Under the pieces are notes generated by a model, which saw nothing but the letters and a program-made list of their open reading frames with translations, did no database searches and was not told the DNA's origin. Of a DNA stretch of 64,000 nt, positions 11,655-22,871 are shown piece after piece (positions within the stretch are counted from its first letter, which is position 1; each line of letters starts with the position of its first letter). Both the position numbers and the translations under genes were made by a program. Source of the DNA: Madurella fahalii (Eukaryota; Ascomycota; Sordariomycetes; Sordariales); NCBI GenBank assembly GCA_029876055.1, contig CM056878.1, forward strand, positions 3,534,001-3,598,000, in the 5' to 3' direction.

Positions 11655-14600
11655 CTAAGAAACATAGGTGAAGTTCGACCCCCTACACGCAAGCCAAAAC
11701 TCCCTCACCACCTGGTTTGTCTGGCGCGCACCCCTCAGTCTGCCATCGTGATTAGCGCGCACCCTAGCCAAACACAACCGACCATCCCTTCAACAACCAC
11801 GAAAGAAACAGGGATAGAGGTAGGGGGCCGGCGAACTTACCCAACAACCTTCCTCAACCACACCGCCCTCTCCTCCCCCGAGACTCTCTGTCCCGGGAAC
11901 CCGTCCTCGAACAGCGCCTGCTCCAGCCACGCCTGTGCCCCAACCTGATGCGTCACCAACTTCTTGAGCGGCTCACACAGCTTGTCTAGCTCGCTCCGCG
12001 CGGCGTTGCCGCCGACATTATACACAAGACTGCGCGCGAGGAGGGGCCCGAGGTGGGACATAGCGTTTGCGAGCGTCCGTTCGAGGGACAATGGTGATGG
12101 TGACGACGACCGGTCTGACGAGGAAGGGGAAGCGGGGGGTTTGAGGGAGATGAAACTTGCCTGTGGTAAAAATAGAAATGAAAAATAATGGTTAGAGGTC
12201 CTTCCCGATGAAATGAGAAAATAGAAGGGAGGGAGAGAGGGAGAGAGGGAGGCCTTACCCAGAACTCGGCCGCTGCGCCCTTGGGGAGGGGCTCTTTGCC
12301 GTCAAGGACTTTAAGGGAAAAGAGGAAGAAGAACTCGAGGAGGTGGGAACAGTGCGGGTGGAAGAGGATATCGGGGTATTTGGACATGACCTTGTCGACG
12401 AAGATGATGCCGTTCTGCGAGATTTCCGTGTCGGCTTCAGGTTCTAGGAAGACGTCGTTAGAGCGAATGCTAGGACCTAGATCTGTTAGGAACGGGAAGA
12501 TGCTTACCTGGTAGAGCTTGCAACAGCGAAATCACCCAGGGGAAGAGCCGCGCTAGCTGGTCAGGTACGTACACCTTGGGTCCCCGATACAGCGATCCGA
12601 CGAACGAGCAAGCCGTGCTGAGTAGTGTCCCCACTCGAGGGGTCTCGAAGCGTTGTTGGACAAAGTAGCCGGTTACTACATTCGGAGGAAACACAAACGG
12701 CCCTGGTTCGGTCTCAGAGAACCCGGCGCGAAAGATGTTGCAGATGATTTCCACAACTTCGCCGCTGGTGCTGAAAGACCGTTGTACCTCAACCAGAACT
12801 GTCGTAATGTTCTCTTGCAAACCAGCAAGTCTCCGGCTGGTGTGGTACGTTTGAGGCTCGCTGTCTAAGTCGACTGGGTGCTCCTTGACATCCTGCATAC
12901 CTTTGGCCATGCTTGCGAGGCATCTCATGGACCTTAGAGCAATCTGTAGCGATATATCGTCGATCGGAGGCACTGACTGAGGGTTCGGCGGGTCGAGCCC
13001 TCTCAGAAAATCTGGATGCGAAAGGTTAAGGAGCCCTGGTTGTGCCTTGAGCTGCACAGCTAGCTCAAAGTCTTTCTTGAGAAATGTGTATAGCTCCTCA
13101 AACATGTCCAGTCTATGGTTTTCGTCTTTGATAGCTTGTATGATAGAAGCAATCGAAAGCACGATTCTCTCTTCGGCCAGTGAGTCGAGCACCTGGGTGC
13201 TGCGGATGCTCTGGTAGTGTGCGATGAACGCGCCGGCCTCCCCAGTGAGGATAGAGCGGCATGAGGAGCACAGAGTGGAGATTGACCGTGCCGATGGCCC
13301 TCCAAGAACGGAGTCGCCAACCGCAGAAAAGAGGAGATTGAGGGCATTTGGGAGGTACTGCGCATGCCGCTCAAAGTACTCGCAGTATCGCTCAATCAAT
13401 GCGAGTCCCGTCTGACGGAGACGTAGGGGAATAGGGCCCTGAACCTGGCCAAGAAGCTCAAAGAAGGGAGAAGCAAAGACCTTGCTTAGCTCGTGATCAT
13501 ATTTGGCATCATCCGAAACGCAGTCGGAGAGGGCACCGAGACAGAAGACCGAGGCTTCCAGCTCTGCCCAAGACCGGGCAGCAAGTGATCGGAGAAACAG
13601 GTCGGCAAAGAAAGTTACAAGACTCAAGCCTTCCAAAGTGAAGAGGGATTGGAGCATATCGGAAACGTCCTTTCTGGCGTCACCGAAAGCAACACGCTCA
13701 GTCGAGTCCCATTCTGCAAAGGTCTCGGCAGGGGGCCACTGGATCTTGCGCCAAGAATTCGTAACCACGGCTTTCAGATGTTGCTCGGCATATGGCCTCC
13801 AGGTATGCGTCTCGACGCCCACTGTGAATGCGTTGTCGATCATGGCCTCAATAAAGGTGCACCAGAACTCGAGGGCCGGGACAAAGATAGAATCGTCTCC
13901 TACGAGGTACCCATCAGCGGCAAGGAGCCCACTAAGGCTCCCCAGGAACCTCTGCGAGCGCTCGTCCGTGCTCGTCATGAGGTCTTGCACTTTTGCGTCT
14001 CCGTAAGCCAGCATTAGCAGGCCGAACGAGATGCCGTCCTCGTGGTGGTTGCCGTGGAGTAGACGCTGATAATGCTCCGCCGCCCAGGGGCTTTCGAAGA
14101 GAGAGGCAAGGGCGCTGTAATGTTCCTCGGTAAAGAAAGCCGAGTAGTTGGAAAGCACGTCGCTGAACAGTTCGGCAGTGGTAGGGTAGAGCTCCTTATC
14201 TGTAAAGCAATTCATGGCGGAGTCGACCAGGTGTCTCAGCGAGGCCACTAGCTCCGGGACGGGAGATGCCCGCTGCGCATACAGAATCCAGGCCTTGTGT
14301 CACGCAGTTAGCACCTCTTTCAGGACGGCTCCTGGGCGTGGGGCCCTCTCGGCTTACCTGGAAGCAAGCGAGTGTGTCCCCCTCTGTCCGCAAGTCCGGA
14401 TTGGCTCGCGGCGGAGAGAAACCGCGAGCGAGGAGGCATGCAACATCAGAGCCGTTCTTGACCAGGCGGCCGTGGACTTGGATGCTAGATTCAGTTAGCC
14501 GCTCTGTTGCACATGAGCGAGGATGCGGTCTGTACTAATTCGGTGCGTTCATATCCGTCTTGCCAACTTCCTCGACGAGCATTGTCGCAAACCATATTGC

Positions 14601-15222
14601 GACCTTCAGCTTTGAGCCCTCCAATTTGGAGACAAGGATATGGGTCTCAAGGGCATCGTCCAGATTCTCTACCGAAGTGCCCCGGCCAAGGTCCAAGCAG
14701 TAGGTGAAGTGACGGACGCAGCTGGGCCATAGATGCGAGAAGTGCATAAAGTAGGTGACGAGCGCGGTGCACAGCTTCTTGATGACGAAGGCACCTGCTC
14801 CGCCGACCAGCGACTGGATGACCCACGAGATGACATTCTCCAGGAGGTTCTTCGCGTCGTCCTCGCTCAAGTTGGAGCTGTGCTTGAAAATCAGCCGGAT
14901 GCAAGAATGGTTGCCCGTCCGACGGCGGATATATACCTGTCTCGGTTGAGCTTGACAATGAGTGTCAGAGCCGCATAGAACCTGATGTTGTCCTCGCGGT
15001 GCGCGATCAAGCTTTGGGCAAGCCGCCACCCCTCTGGAGACCTCTGCAAACGATGGAGAACCTCCTGGATCTTCGAGATGGTCTCAGGTGGGTTCGGCTG
15101 ATAGAGTGCTCGGATTAACTGCACCAAATCTTAGCACGCCTCTCAGTTACTCGTACTGGCCGTCGCTGGCTACTCACTTCTTCAACCTCGGCGAGGCTTG
15201 TCGGCAAAGGTAAATGCTCCAT
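11655..15222 (-). CDS. Karyopherin of the importin-13 / KAP122 type
   Basis: A nuclear transport receptor of the importin-beta superfamily, built of HEAT repeats. Eight predicted exons (15222-15178, 15118-14937, 14877-14564, 14503-14358, 14293-12508, 12476-12259, 12160-11841, 11739-11655) give 1031 residues in frame, the right size. The N-terminus carries LIRALYQPNPPETISKIQEV and LAQSLIAHREDNIRFYAALT, the pattern of the importin N-terminal domain. The last exon (ending WLACRGSNFTYVS) is short and was recovered from a GTAAG donor at 11840. The intron at 14563-14504 starts with GC rather than GT. The fungal members I know of this type are Kap122/Pdr6-like, but assignment within the importin-13/transportin-3 branch is by resemblance only, so no symbol is given. 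A short upstream coding exon ending in a CAG just before the ATG cannot be excluded. Confidence 0.8.
14504..14563 (-). other. Probable GC-AG intron in the karyopherin gene
   Basis: Read on the minus strand, the exon ends GAAGTTG and the intron starts GCAAGA and ends GTGCAACAG. This is the only junction I found that keeps the frame across this point, joining GAG-GAA-GTT-G to AG-CGG-CTA (VEEVERLTES). The available GT donor six bases upstream meets a stop codon. The donor context G|GCAAG is the known GC-AG consensus. Confidence 0.7.
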
Positions 15223-16184
15223 CACGGCGTCGGTGATGCTGTTAATCTGAGATTTGAGTTGTCATCGGAATCGCCGACGCGGTGCCCAAGAAGCAAGAGG
15301 CCAATGTCGGTTTTGGGACTCGGGCCCCGCAGCACCGAGTTGAGTCTGAGTTCTGTACAGCTGAGATGCGTCCGGTTGTGATGTTTAAAGTCAAAGTTGC
15401 CTTTGGATTTGTGAGCTGCTGTCGCCTCAACTGTCATGAGCCTTGCAGCTGAGGCACCTTGTGGGCCCCTTGCCATATGCTTCTATTAGGCACCGATATG
15501 CAGCAACAAATGACCTCAGCGCTCTTTGAGGAACCGCCTAGAGCAGGGCCGGTACAGGGGTCTGCTCAGCGATTATAGCGGCATTCATCAAGGTGGTAAC
15601 AACCCCGCAACGCAGGATGCCGGCAGGCAAGGTGCAGGATGTCATGCACGTTGCCCGTTGTCATGTCTTCAGTGAAACTGCTTCTCTCCATGGGTATTAT
15701 ACGTTCAGGGATACGGACTTCTACGCAACAGAGCTTTCGTTTTTGACTCGGCTGGTGGCAATAAGTGCGTCTTTTCCGTGCCATGGAAGAATGGAAGCTC
15801 TTTGGAAGCAGAAGAGGGGCAGGGGCTCGCGGACTGCAAAGGTGGGCGGAAAGTGGGGTCCTGCACCGTCACGACCTCGAATACCCGCGGCATTACGTGC
15901 ACAGCTCCTGTTAAGGTACAGTACCTATCTATACTTATCTTGCCTACCGTTCACTTGCCTGCTGCGTCTCGCTTCCTGGTCGGGGCCGACGCTGTTTGGT
16001 CCAACCATCTTCCTACCTCTTCATGCACCATATATGGGCTCGTCCCAGCTCTGCAGCGATCTCCTGTCTACGAACTTCGCTGGGTTTTTCGCTTTGGGCT
16101 TGTCAGGGCACTTCCGCGACCGCACGCTTTCGGACCAAACGAGCTTTCCAAACACGAGCTGTTGGACCGCCATCCGTTGAAGAG
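15223..16184. promoter_or_regulatory. Divergent intergenic region, karyopherin / aminopeptidase P
   Basis: About 960 bp separating two divergent starts, so both promoters should lie here. Plus-strand frames at 15593-16180 and 15778-16215 are open but unrecognisable and are probably chance frames in the aminopeptidase 5' leader. A small upstream exon of the karyopherin might end near 15244. Confidence 0.45.
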
Positions 16185-18195
16185 ATGGAGACTGTCGACA
16201 CTACGTCCCGGCTGACCGCCCTACGGTCCCTGATGAAGGAGAAGGGCGTGGATGTCTATGGTAATTCCCCGTGAACGTTGCCTTCCCAGCCCTATGACTA
16301 ACTAAGCCCCGCAGTGGTACCATCCGAAGATAGCCATGCCTCTGAGTACATAGCGTCGTGCGACGCCCGCCGCGCCTTCATCTCTGGCTTTACTGGGTCG
16401 GCTGGAACCGCCGTGGTCACGCACGACAAGGCAGCCCTCGCCACAGACGGACGGTACTTCAACCAAGCCGGAAAACAGTTGGACGGGAATTGGCATCTTC
16501 TCAAGACGGGCATGCAGGATGTCCCTACCTGGCAAGACTGGGCGGCCGAGGAGTCGGCCGGCGGCAAGACTGTGGCTGTGGATCCCGCTCTGATCGCGAG
16601 CTCGGTGGCCGAGAAGCTGGACGAGAGCGTCAAGAAGAGCGGCGGTGCTGGCCTCAAGGCTGTCAGCGAGAATTTGGTCGACCCAGTCTGGGGGGCTGAC
16701 AGGCCAGCCAGATCCAATAACCCGATCGTGCTCCTACCTGAGAAGTACTCGGGCAAAGACACGGCAACAAAACTCACCGACCTCCGCAAGGAGCTGGAGA
16801 AGAAGAAAGCTGCCGCTTTCGTTCTGTCAATGCTGGACGAGATTGCGTGGCTCTTCAACCTCCGTGGCAGCGACATCACCTACAACCCCGTCTTCTTTTC
16901 GTATGCAATCGTGACCCATGATTCTGCCACACTTTATGTGGACTCTTCCAAGCTCAGCGCTGAGTGCCAAAGCTACCTTGCGCAAAACAAGGTCGACGTC
17001 AAGCCCTACGAGCAGCTCTTTCCGGATACAAAGGCGATGGCCAGCGTTGCTGAGGCCAAGGCCGCATCCGAACCGCCAAAGAAATACCTCATCTCCAGCA
17101 AGGCATCGTGGGCGCTAAAGCTGGCGCTTGGGGGCGACAAGTTTGTGGAAGAAGTCAGGAGTCCTGTTGGGGACGCGAAGGCGGTCAAGAATGACGTAGA
17201 GCTGAACGGTATGAGGAACTGCCACATCAGGGACGGTGCTGCCCTCATCGAGTTCTTCGCCTGGCTTGAAGACCAGCTTGTCAACAAGAAGGCGGTTATA
17301 GACGAAGTGGCTGCTGCCGACAAATTAGAGGAACTACGGAAGAAGCAGAAGGATTTCGTTGGCCTTTCCTTTGACACTATTTCATCCACCGGGCCAAAGT
17401 GAGTATCTGAGTGTTGGACGATCGAAGCGCTCTTCCACTGACGTTTTCCAGTGCCGCTATTATCCACTATAAGCCGGAGCGAGGTGCCTGTGCCGTGGTC
17501 GATCTAAAGGCCGTTTATCTGTGCGATTCAGGCGCCCAGTATCTGGATGGCACGACCGACACCACCAGAACTCTGCACTTCGGGACGCCGACACCGGAAG
17601 AGAAGAAGGCATACACGCTTGTCCTCAAGGGCAATATTGCACTGGACACTGCAATTTTCCCCAAGGGCACAACAGGATTTGCGATCGACTGCCTGGCCCG
17701 TCAGTTCCTTTGGGTAAGCCAAGGGCCCGACTCCCTCTTTTAACCTAGATCCTAACCAGAATCCAACAGAAAACGGGCCTCGACTACCGGCACGGCACCG
17801 GCCACGGCGTCGGCTCATACTTGAACGTCCACGAGGGACCCATCGGCATCGGCACCAGGAAGCAGTATGCCGACGTATCCCTCGCGGCGGGCAACGTCCT
17901 GTCCATCGAGCCGGGCTACTACGAGGATGGGGTGTACGGTATCCGTATTGAGAATCTGGCGCTCGTGCGCGAGGTCAAGACGGAGCACACGTTCGGCGAC
18001 AAGCCCTTCCTCGGGTTCGAGCACGTCACCATGGTTCCGTATTGCCGGAACCTGATTGACGAGACGCTCCTGACGGCCGAAGAGAAGGAGTGGCTGAATA
18101 AGTCCAACAAGGAGATCTTTGAGAAGACCGAAGGTTTCTTCAAGGATGATGAGCTGACACGTGCCTGGTTGGTGAGAGAGACTCAGCCGTTCTAG
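16185..18195 (+). CDS. AMPP: Xaa-Pro aminopeptidase P
   Basis: A cytosolic M24B metallopeptidase that removes the N-terminal residue ahead of proline using two metal ions, usually manganese. Exons 16185-16260, 16315-17398, 17452-17713 and 17770-18195 give 615 residues, the normal length of eukaryotic aminopeptidase P. The N-terminal creatinase-like domains include YIASCDARRAFISGFTGSAG. The catalytic pita-bread domain shows the metal ligands in order: two Asp in DSGAQYLDGTTDTTR, His in HGTGHGVGSYLN, Glu in SIEPGYYEDG and Glu in GIRIEN. The tail contains LLTAEEKEWLN, usual for the family. No signal peptide is seen, supporting a cytosolic enzyme. The stop lies only 37 bp from the stop of the FUN14 gene on the other strand. 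Confidence 0.96.
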
Positions 18196-18232
18196 TTTCT
18201 GGTTGACGGTGAATCTCTATTTCTGCGGCTGC

Positions 18233-18959
18233 TTAAAAGGACATGAAGGCCGAAAGGGCAAAGGCTATGGCAAATGAGAGCTTGAAGGCGGTGTGCTGGT
18301 TCAGCATGGCCAGGATACGGGACGAGTGGACCCGTTCCTTGAGCTTGAAGTGCGAGACGAGGTCTATCCCGTTGCGCGCGGCGACCTAGTTGAGAGAGAG
18401 AGCCGAGGAGAGGTAAACGTCAGCATGTGCACAAATCCATAACCGCTAAGGGGTGGGAAGATCATAGATCTCTGCAGTGAGGATGGGCAAGGGGAGGGTA
18501 TATAGGACCCCGAAGTACCGCAATGCATGTCACATACCTGAATAAGGACCATCGCGATGCCCGCTAGGAGAACGAGTGTCTTGGAGAAGACGCTTACTAG
18601 CAAGCCTGCCACGAACCCTGTTATCCGAGCACCAAATTAGCAACCGAGAATCCTAAGCCTTTGCAAGCCAAATAAATAGAAAACGGAAAGAGGAGGTGAA
18701 TAATACCTGAGAGGCTCCCTCCGGAAAGCTGCTTGACCGTTTCGGCGTCGAGGCCGTCCTTCCTCCTAGGGTTCTGGTGAAAGGATCGGGATTGGGTCGC
18801 TGTCGCTGCCGTAGGAGTATCAAATTGTAGGGGACGCTGGCTGTGTATTGCAACGAGGCATGAGGTGAGGCCGAGGCTGACGGGGAGGGCGTTGCGTCGG
18901 AAGCGAAGCGTCGAGCGGGTTAGTGCCGTCCGGGCGAGGGTGAATGTGGATGATGACAT
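18233..18959 (-). CDS. FUN14-family membrane protein
   Basis: A small protein of the FUN14 family, whose human member FUNDC1 is a mitophagy receptor in the mitochondrial outer membrane. Three predicted exons, 18959-18707, 18617-18538 and 18385-18233, give 161 residues. The FUN14 domain begins at the end of exon 1 with GGSLSGFVAGLLVSVFSK and continues through a hydrophobic helix TLVLLAGIAMVLIQVAARNG. A second hydrophobic helix closes the protein (FAIAFALSAFMSF). The N-terminal 70 residues are rich in Arg, Ser, Thr and Ala, with few acidic residues, and resemble a mitochondrial targeting region. I did not see an obvious YxxL-type Atg8-binding motif near the N-terminus. The symbol is left empty because the family is poorly characterised in filamentous fungi. 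Confidence 0.85.
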
Positions 18960-20694
18960 TTTGGGTCTCGGGTTAGAGGTGGACTGAAACGTTGCGATTT
19001 GTTTTAGCGGTTGGTAGCGAAAATGACGGTGGAAGCTGGCGAAACGATTTAATTGAGAGTTGAGGTCGTGTCTGGCAAGGCTGGGTGACGTAATTGGATG
19101 CCTTTGTTTGAGGTCGGGGCCTTGCAGCGTCCCACTACAGGGGTTACTGGCCCGGCTTTGTAACGCGGAGTACACACCGTTCGTTATCTTTCATTTCACC
19201 AATTGAACAACTTACGCTGTAGACTGTCCTCGAGGCAGAGACCCTTCTAATATGGTAACCGGATGCTCGGTCCTCCCGGTTTGTTGAGAAGACGGCCTTA
19301 TACGAATTGCTTGATCCTTCTATCACCTCTCGACGGAATAGTGGAATTTCTACGGGAGACAGCCGCTGTCCTCCGAACCGAGCCAGGTGCTTGCTCAAGT
19401 GTTCTCGAGCATGCTGTTCCAGGTAGTAGATGTTCCGTGATACTCGACAAGCCGCTTGGAAAGGCTCATGTCAAAGTGCGGTACCTTTTCCAGGGAAGCG
19501 GCTCATATCAAGACCTCTCGGGTCAGGTGGCCAATGGGAACTGCCAATTCGTCACACCCAACAGTCACATCCAGAGCATCATTGTACTTAGCACCTGGTC
19601 ACTGGCCCGTGGCCCTATGCCCTGTTGTGGTAATCTCCTGGGCGGGAATACGAAATGAAAGCTTGTGTCATCATTAACGGAGCTAGACAATCGACCTCTC
19701 CATCATTGATATAGCTGACATAGGTCCTTACTTGGAAATGAGGCCTACAGAACAGTACAATATAGTACTCCACAGCCATTGAACAAGGTTCTATGTGTAG
19801 GACACCGAAACTTCACCGTTTCAGCTACACATGGGTAGGAATGCGATAATCTTGTCTAGTATGGTAGAAGTCAGTCATTGTCCTCCTGTTTGCCAATCTG
19901 TTCGACAAGGTTCCAAAGTTACTCACGACCTCTGTGAGGATCATGGCCACCGGTCGGAACGGAGCTTGAACACGGGCTAATTTCAACTTAAAGCTTATTT
20001 TTTTCAGGAATTCAACAGGAGTATAGATGTAATCTATTTCACCGTGATGATAGAAATCTGTATCGTGAATTTCAATACCCACAATACCCCACACCAAGCC
20101 ACGGAACTGTGGCCTGTGCGCTGACTTCCCCGTCAAGGTGGGACGTTATCCAGGTTCCGTTGATCGTGCCTTTCCGAGGAGGTGGTGTACCAAACCTCGT
20201 GGTCCAACCCATCTGTTACTGAACCCGATTCATTCTCACCATCTTCACGGCTCCCTCCAAAAAGAACCCGCCGAGGGGTGCGGGGCCGACGTTAGGCCCC
20301 AGCGCTAGGATTACGATTAGTTAGGGCTTAGGGTTATGGTTAGGATGAAGGTGTCTGTAGGATAAAAATGTTTACTCTGGATTGATTCTGTTGTGTAGTA
20401 ATTCTGCAAGTTCCAAGATACATCATAGAGGCACTAACAATTGGCCTTGTGTGATGTGGCTTCCTGACCCTTGTTAAGCGAAATTTCTGGGCCTGGAAAC
20501 CAAAGAACCCCCCTGTCGGCAGAAGTTCCAAGGTTGTTATCGTCGCGTCCGACGCGTCTTGTTCCCGCCGCCCCTCAGGAAATATTACCACCCCGGTACC
20601 TCGACCCATTCCGAGCGACTGCTGCGATACCCATCCGGTTCAACTGACAATCTCACAACACTATCTGCGAGAGCACAAAATCAAGTAACGACCA
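18960..20694. other. 1.7-kb divergent intergenic region
   Basis: This lies between the FUN14 gene (minus) and the low-complexity nuclear protein (plus). The section around 19680-20150 is noticeably AT-richer than the coding DNA. A 103-codon minus-strand frame at 19825-20136 has no recognisable domain and is not called. Near 20317-20344 there is a short tract resembling TTAGGG repeats. Promoters for both flanking genes must lie here. Confidence 0.45.
20317..20344 (+). repeat. Short telomere-like tract
   Basis: The bases include TTAGTTAGGGCTTAGGG and then TTATGGTTAGG, that is, one perfect TTAGGG flanked by imperfect copies over about 28 bp. TTAGGG is the telomere repeat of most filamentous ascomycetes. 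It is too short and too degenerate to be a telomere and could be chance. Confidence 0.4.
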
Positions 20695-22526
20695 ATGCCT
20701 CGCCCTCGGCCGAAGCGGACGCGGGCCGTTGCGGCGCGCTCCGCTGTTGCAAGCGAACCACACCAGTCATCCGTGACGCCTCCAATCGTGTCTCACCCCG
20801 CCGTCGCGCAATCCAGACAGCCAAGTAGCGATCTATACGATGTTAGTGATCGTGAAAAGGAGCGCATCAAATGGCGCGCTGCCGAGGAAGCAAAGGCGAA
20901 CGCGTCGAAACTCCGTCGCATCCACGCGCCCGACCATGTCGAGACAAACTCGGGGCAAGCAAGGGCCCTGGAGGACTCGAGACGGAGGATGGACGATGCG
21001 ATGAAAAGACCAGATGGCCTTACCTCGATGTCAAAGCCAGACCGTGGAGGAAGCCCAGATACCGGGCACAGCCAGAGGAACTCGGGGACCAGTATGCAGC
21101 CTCGGTTGACGGACGCGTCGGGGCTTGATCTGGATGACGAACTCTTCGGCAATCTTGATGATAGTCTGGATGATACTGAAAACGCGATCGAAGACACTCG
21201 GACTGGCCACCGCTCGACGGATACGTCGTCCTTCAATGTTGCAATGTTCAAACGCCGACCACGGCAATCGAGCGTTGCTGGGAGGGATGATGCACCTATC
21301 CGACCCAGCAGCAGAGGGCAGAATACGCCGAGCATCAGCACGACTATCAACTTTGGCATGTTTAAGCGGCGGGCACGTGAGCCGAGCATTCTCGGTACCG
21401 CTCGGCGCAGACAGAGGTCACGGTCACAGACTTCACAGGCTTCGCGGAATGCAAGCATCCTAGGAGACGGAGATGATTCTGGGCCAGATGGCGAGTCAAC
21501 GCCGCTCGGTAAGATAAGAAGGCAGACGCGTGCGTCGCTTGCGGCCAACATCTCAAGCGAGGGTTCACCTGTCCATCCCTCGCGGAAACGGAAATCTCTG
21601 GAGAGCCACCAAGATGGCCGGGAAAAGAGACCTGCTCTGGAGACGGACGCTGCGGAAGCGGACGAGGTTCATCAGTCAATAGAAGTTGACAGCGACCCTC
21701 TGTCGCCCCGACGCGGTCGTGCTCGGGAGCGGGAACGCCCCTCTACTCCAGTTCAGGAAGACGATCCCGACATGGCGCCTCCTCTCAGCAGCAGCTCCTC
21801 GGAAGGCGATAGCCCGTTTGCCTGGCCCTCGTTGGACTCGCTCACTCACCGCACTTACACGCGTAAACCCGCGCCAAGAGCACAGAAGACCCCCGAACCC
21901 GACGATCTCGCCTCTGACATCTCTTCCCCCCATCACTGACACACTCTCCAAACTATGTCCCCGCCAATGCCAAAGCCAGGGTACAGAAAAAGGCGCCTCC
22001 TCCACAGAAGAGAGTCACGACAGCAGACTTGACCTCTCTCCTGCCTCGCCGCCGGCACAAGCCGTCCAACCGCAGCAGCGACAGCAACGACCCCTTTGAC
22101 CTCGATGGCTCAGATAACGATCGCTACGACGTTTCCGCGGCAGAGCAGGACGAGGACGAGTTGTCGTACGTCGACTCGCGCGCCGCGCGAAGAAGAAAGG
22201 CTGCCCAACGGCCGCTGAGCAAATCAGGATCCAACCGGAAAGGCAAAGAAGGCCAGGGCAGTAACAAGCGCAACAAGCGAACGTATGGATCGCATGACAA
22301 GGAAAACGAGGATGTCGAGGAGGAGATCGTCGTCAGCAGTGGAAATGAAGCAGCAGATGGAGAGGGAGAGCAGGAGGAGGTCCCCGAGGGGGAGACCAGC
22401 CAGTTGATGAAGGAACGCCTCGGAGAAGAACTGCAGAAAGCAGCGAAGAAGTTCAAGGAGGTGGATAAGTGGGAATTGTCGTTTGAAGAAGTCGCCAGAA
22501 GTTCGTCGCCTCCTCTTGCGCGCTAA
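20695..22526 (+). CDS. Low-complexity nuclear protein, frame broken at a C6 run
   Basis: I do not recognise the function. Two open parts, 20695-21939 and roughly 21940-22526, read as one protein of about 610 residues if one base is missing in the run of six C at 21926-21931. The protein is rich in Ser, Arg, Asp and Glu, with many S/T-P and basic clusters, so a disordered nuclear protein is likely. Two copies of a basic motif stand out, FNVAMFKRRPRQSSV and NFGMFKRRAREPSI, about 40 residues apart. The second part contains QKRVTTADLTSLLPRRRHK, long acidic stretches and a charged C-terminal helix (LQKAAKKFKEVDKWELSFEE). A splice from the GTAAAC at about 21862 to an AAAG could also reconnect frames, but its acceptor is poor and it would remove coding-like sequence. 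Whether the break is real or a base-calling error cannot be settled here. Confidence 0.6.
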
Positions 22527-22871
22527 TGACGAACGGTGGGAACGGGCCGGGTGATTGGGTTATGACGGTTTTGTTGGGACACAATGTTTGCTGCTGCCGT
22601 GGAAGTGGTTATCCTGCAGTGATCTTTACATTGCCGTTAAGAGGGCCTTGGCACTGGGTAGTAGCGTTTGCTTTGGCAGTATACTCCTGGTTGTTTTACG
22701 CCAGGGAATACCACATATTTTTATGCATTCGCAGGCGGAAAAGTCGTCATCAGATCCCTCCGTCATTACTCGCGAACTAATTAGCGGACTGTGGCATCCC
22801 CAACGCCAACGCCAGCGCCAACCTGCTATTCTTGCCTTGTCCAGCATGGAGTAAGATGCGAAAATGTTGTC
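22527..22871. other. Convergent 3' spacer
   Basis: This 345-bp interval between two converging genes should hold both 3' untranslated regions. A small CCAACGCCAACGCCAGCGCCAA-like run near 22798-22820 is a short imperfect repeat. No gene is seen. Confidence 0.5.

Noticed and set aside
19825..20136. 103-codon minus-strand frame in the AT-rich intergenic region
   Set aside because: No family resemblance, no splice partners found, and the region is otherwise non-coding in appearance.
20793..21551. 252-codon minus-strand frame opposite the low-complexity protein
   Set aside because: Mirror of the plus-strand low-complexity frame without recognisable features.
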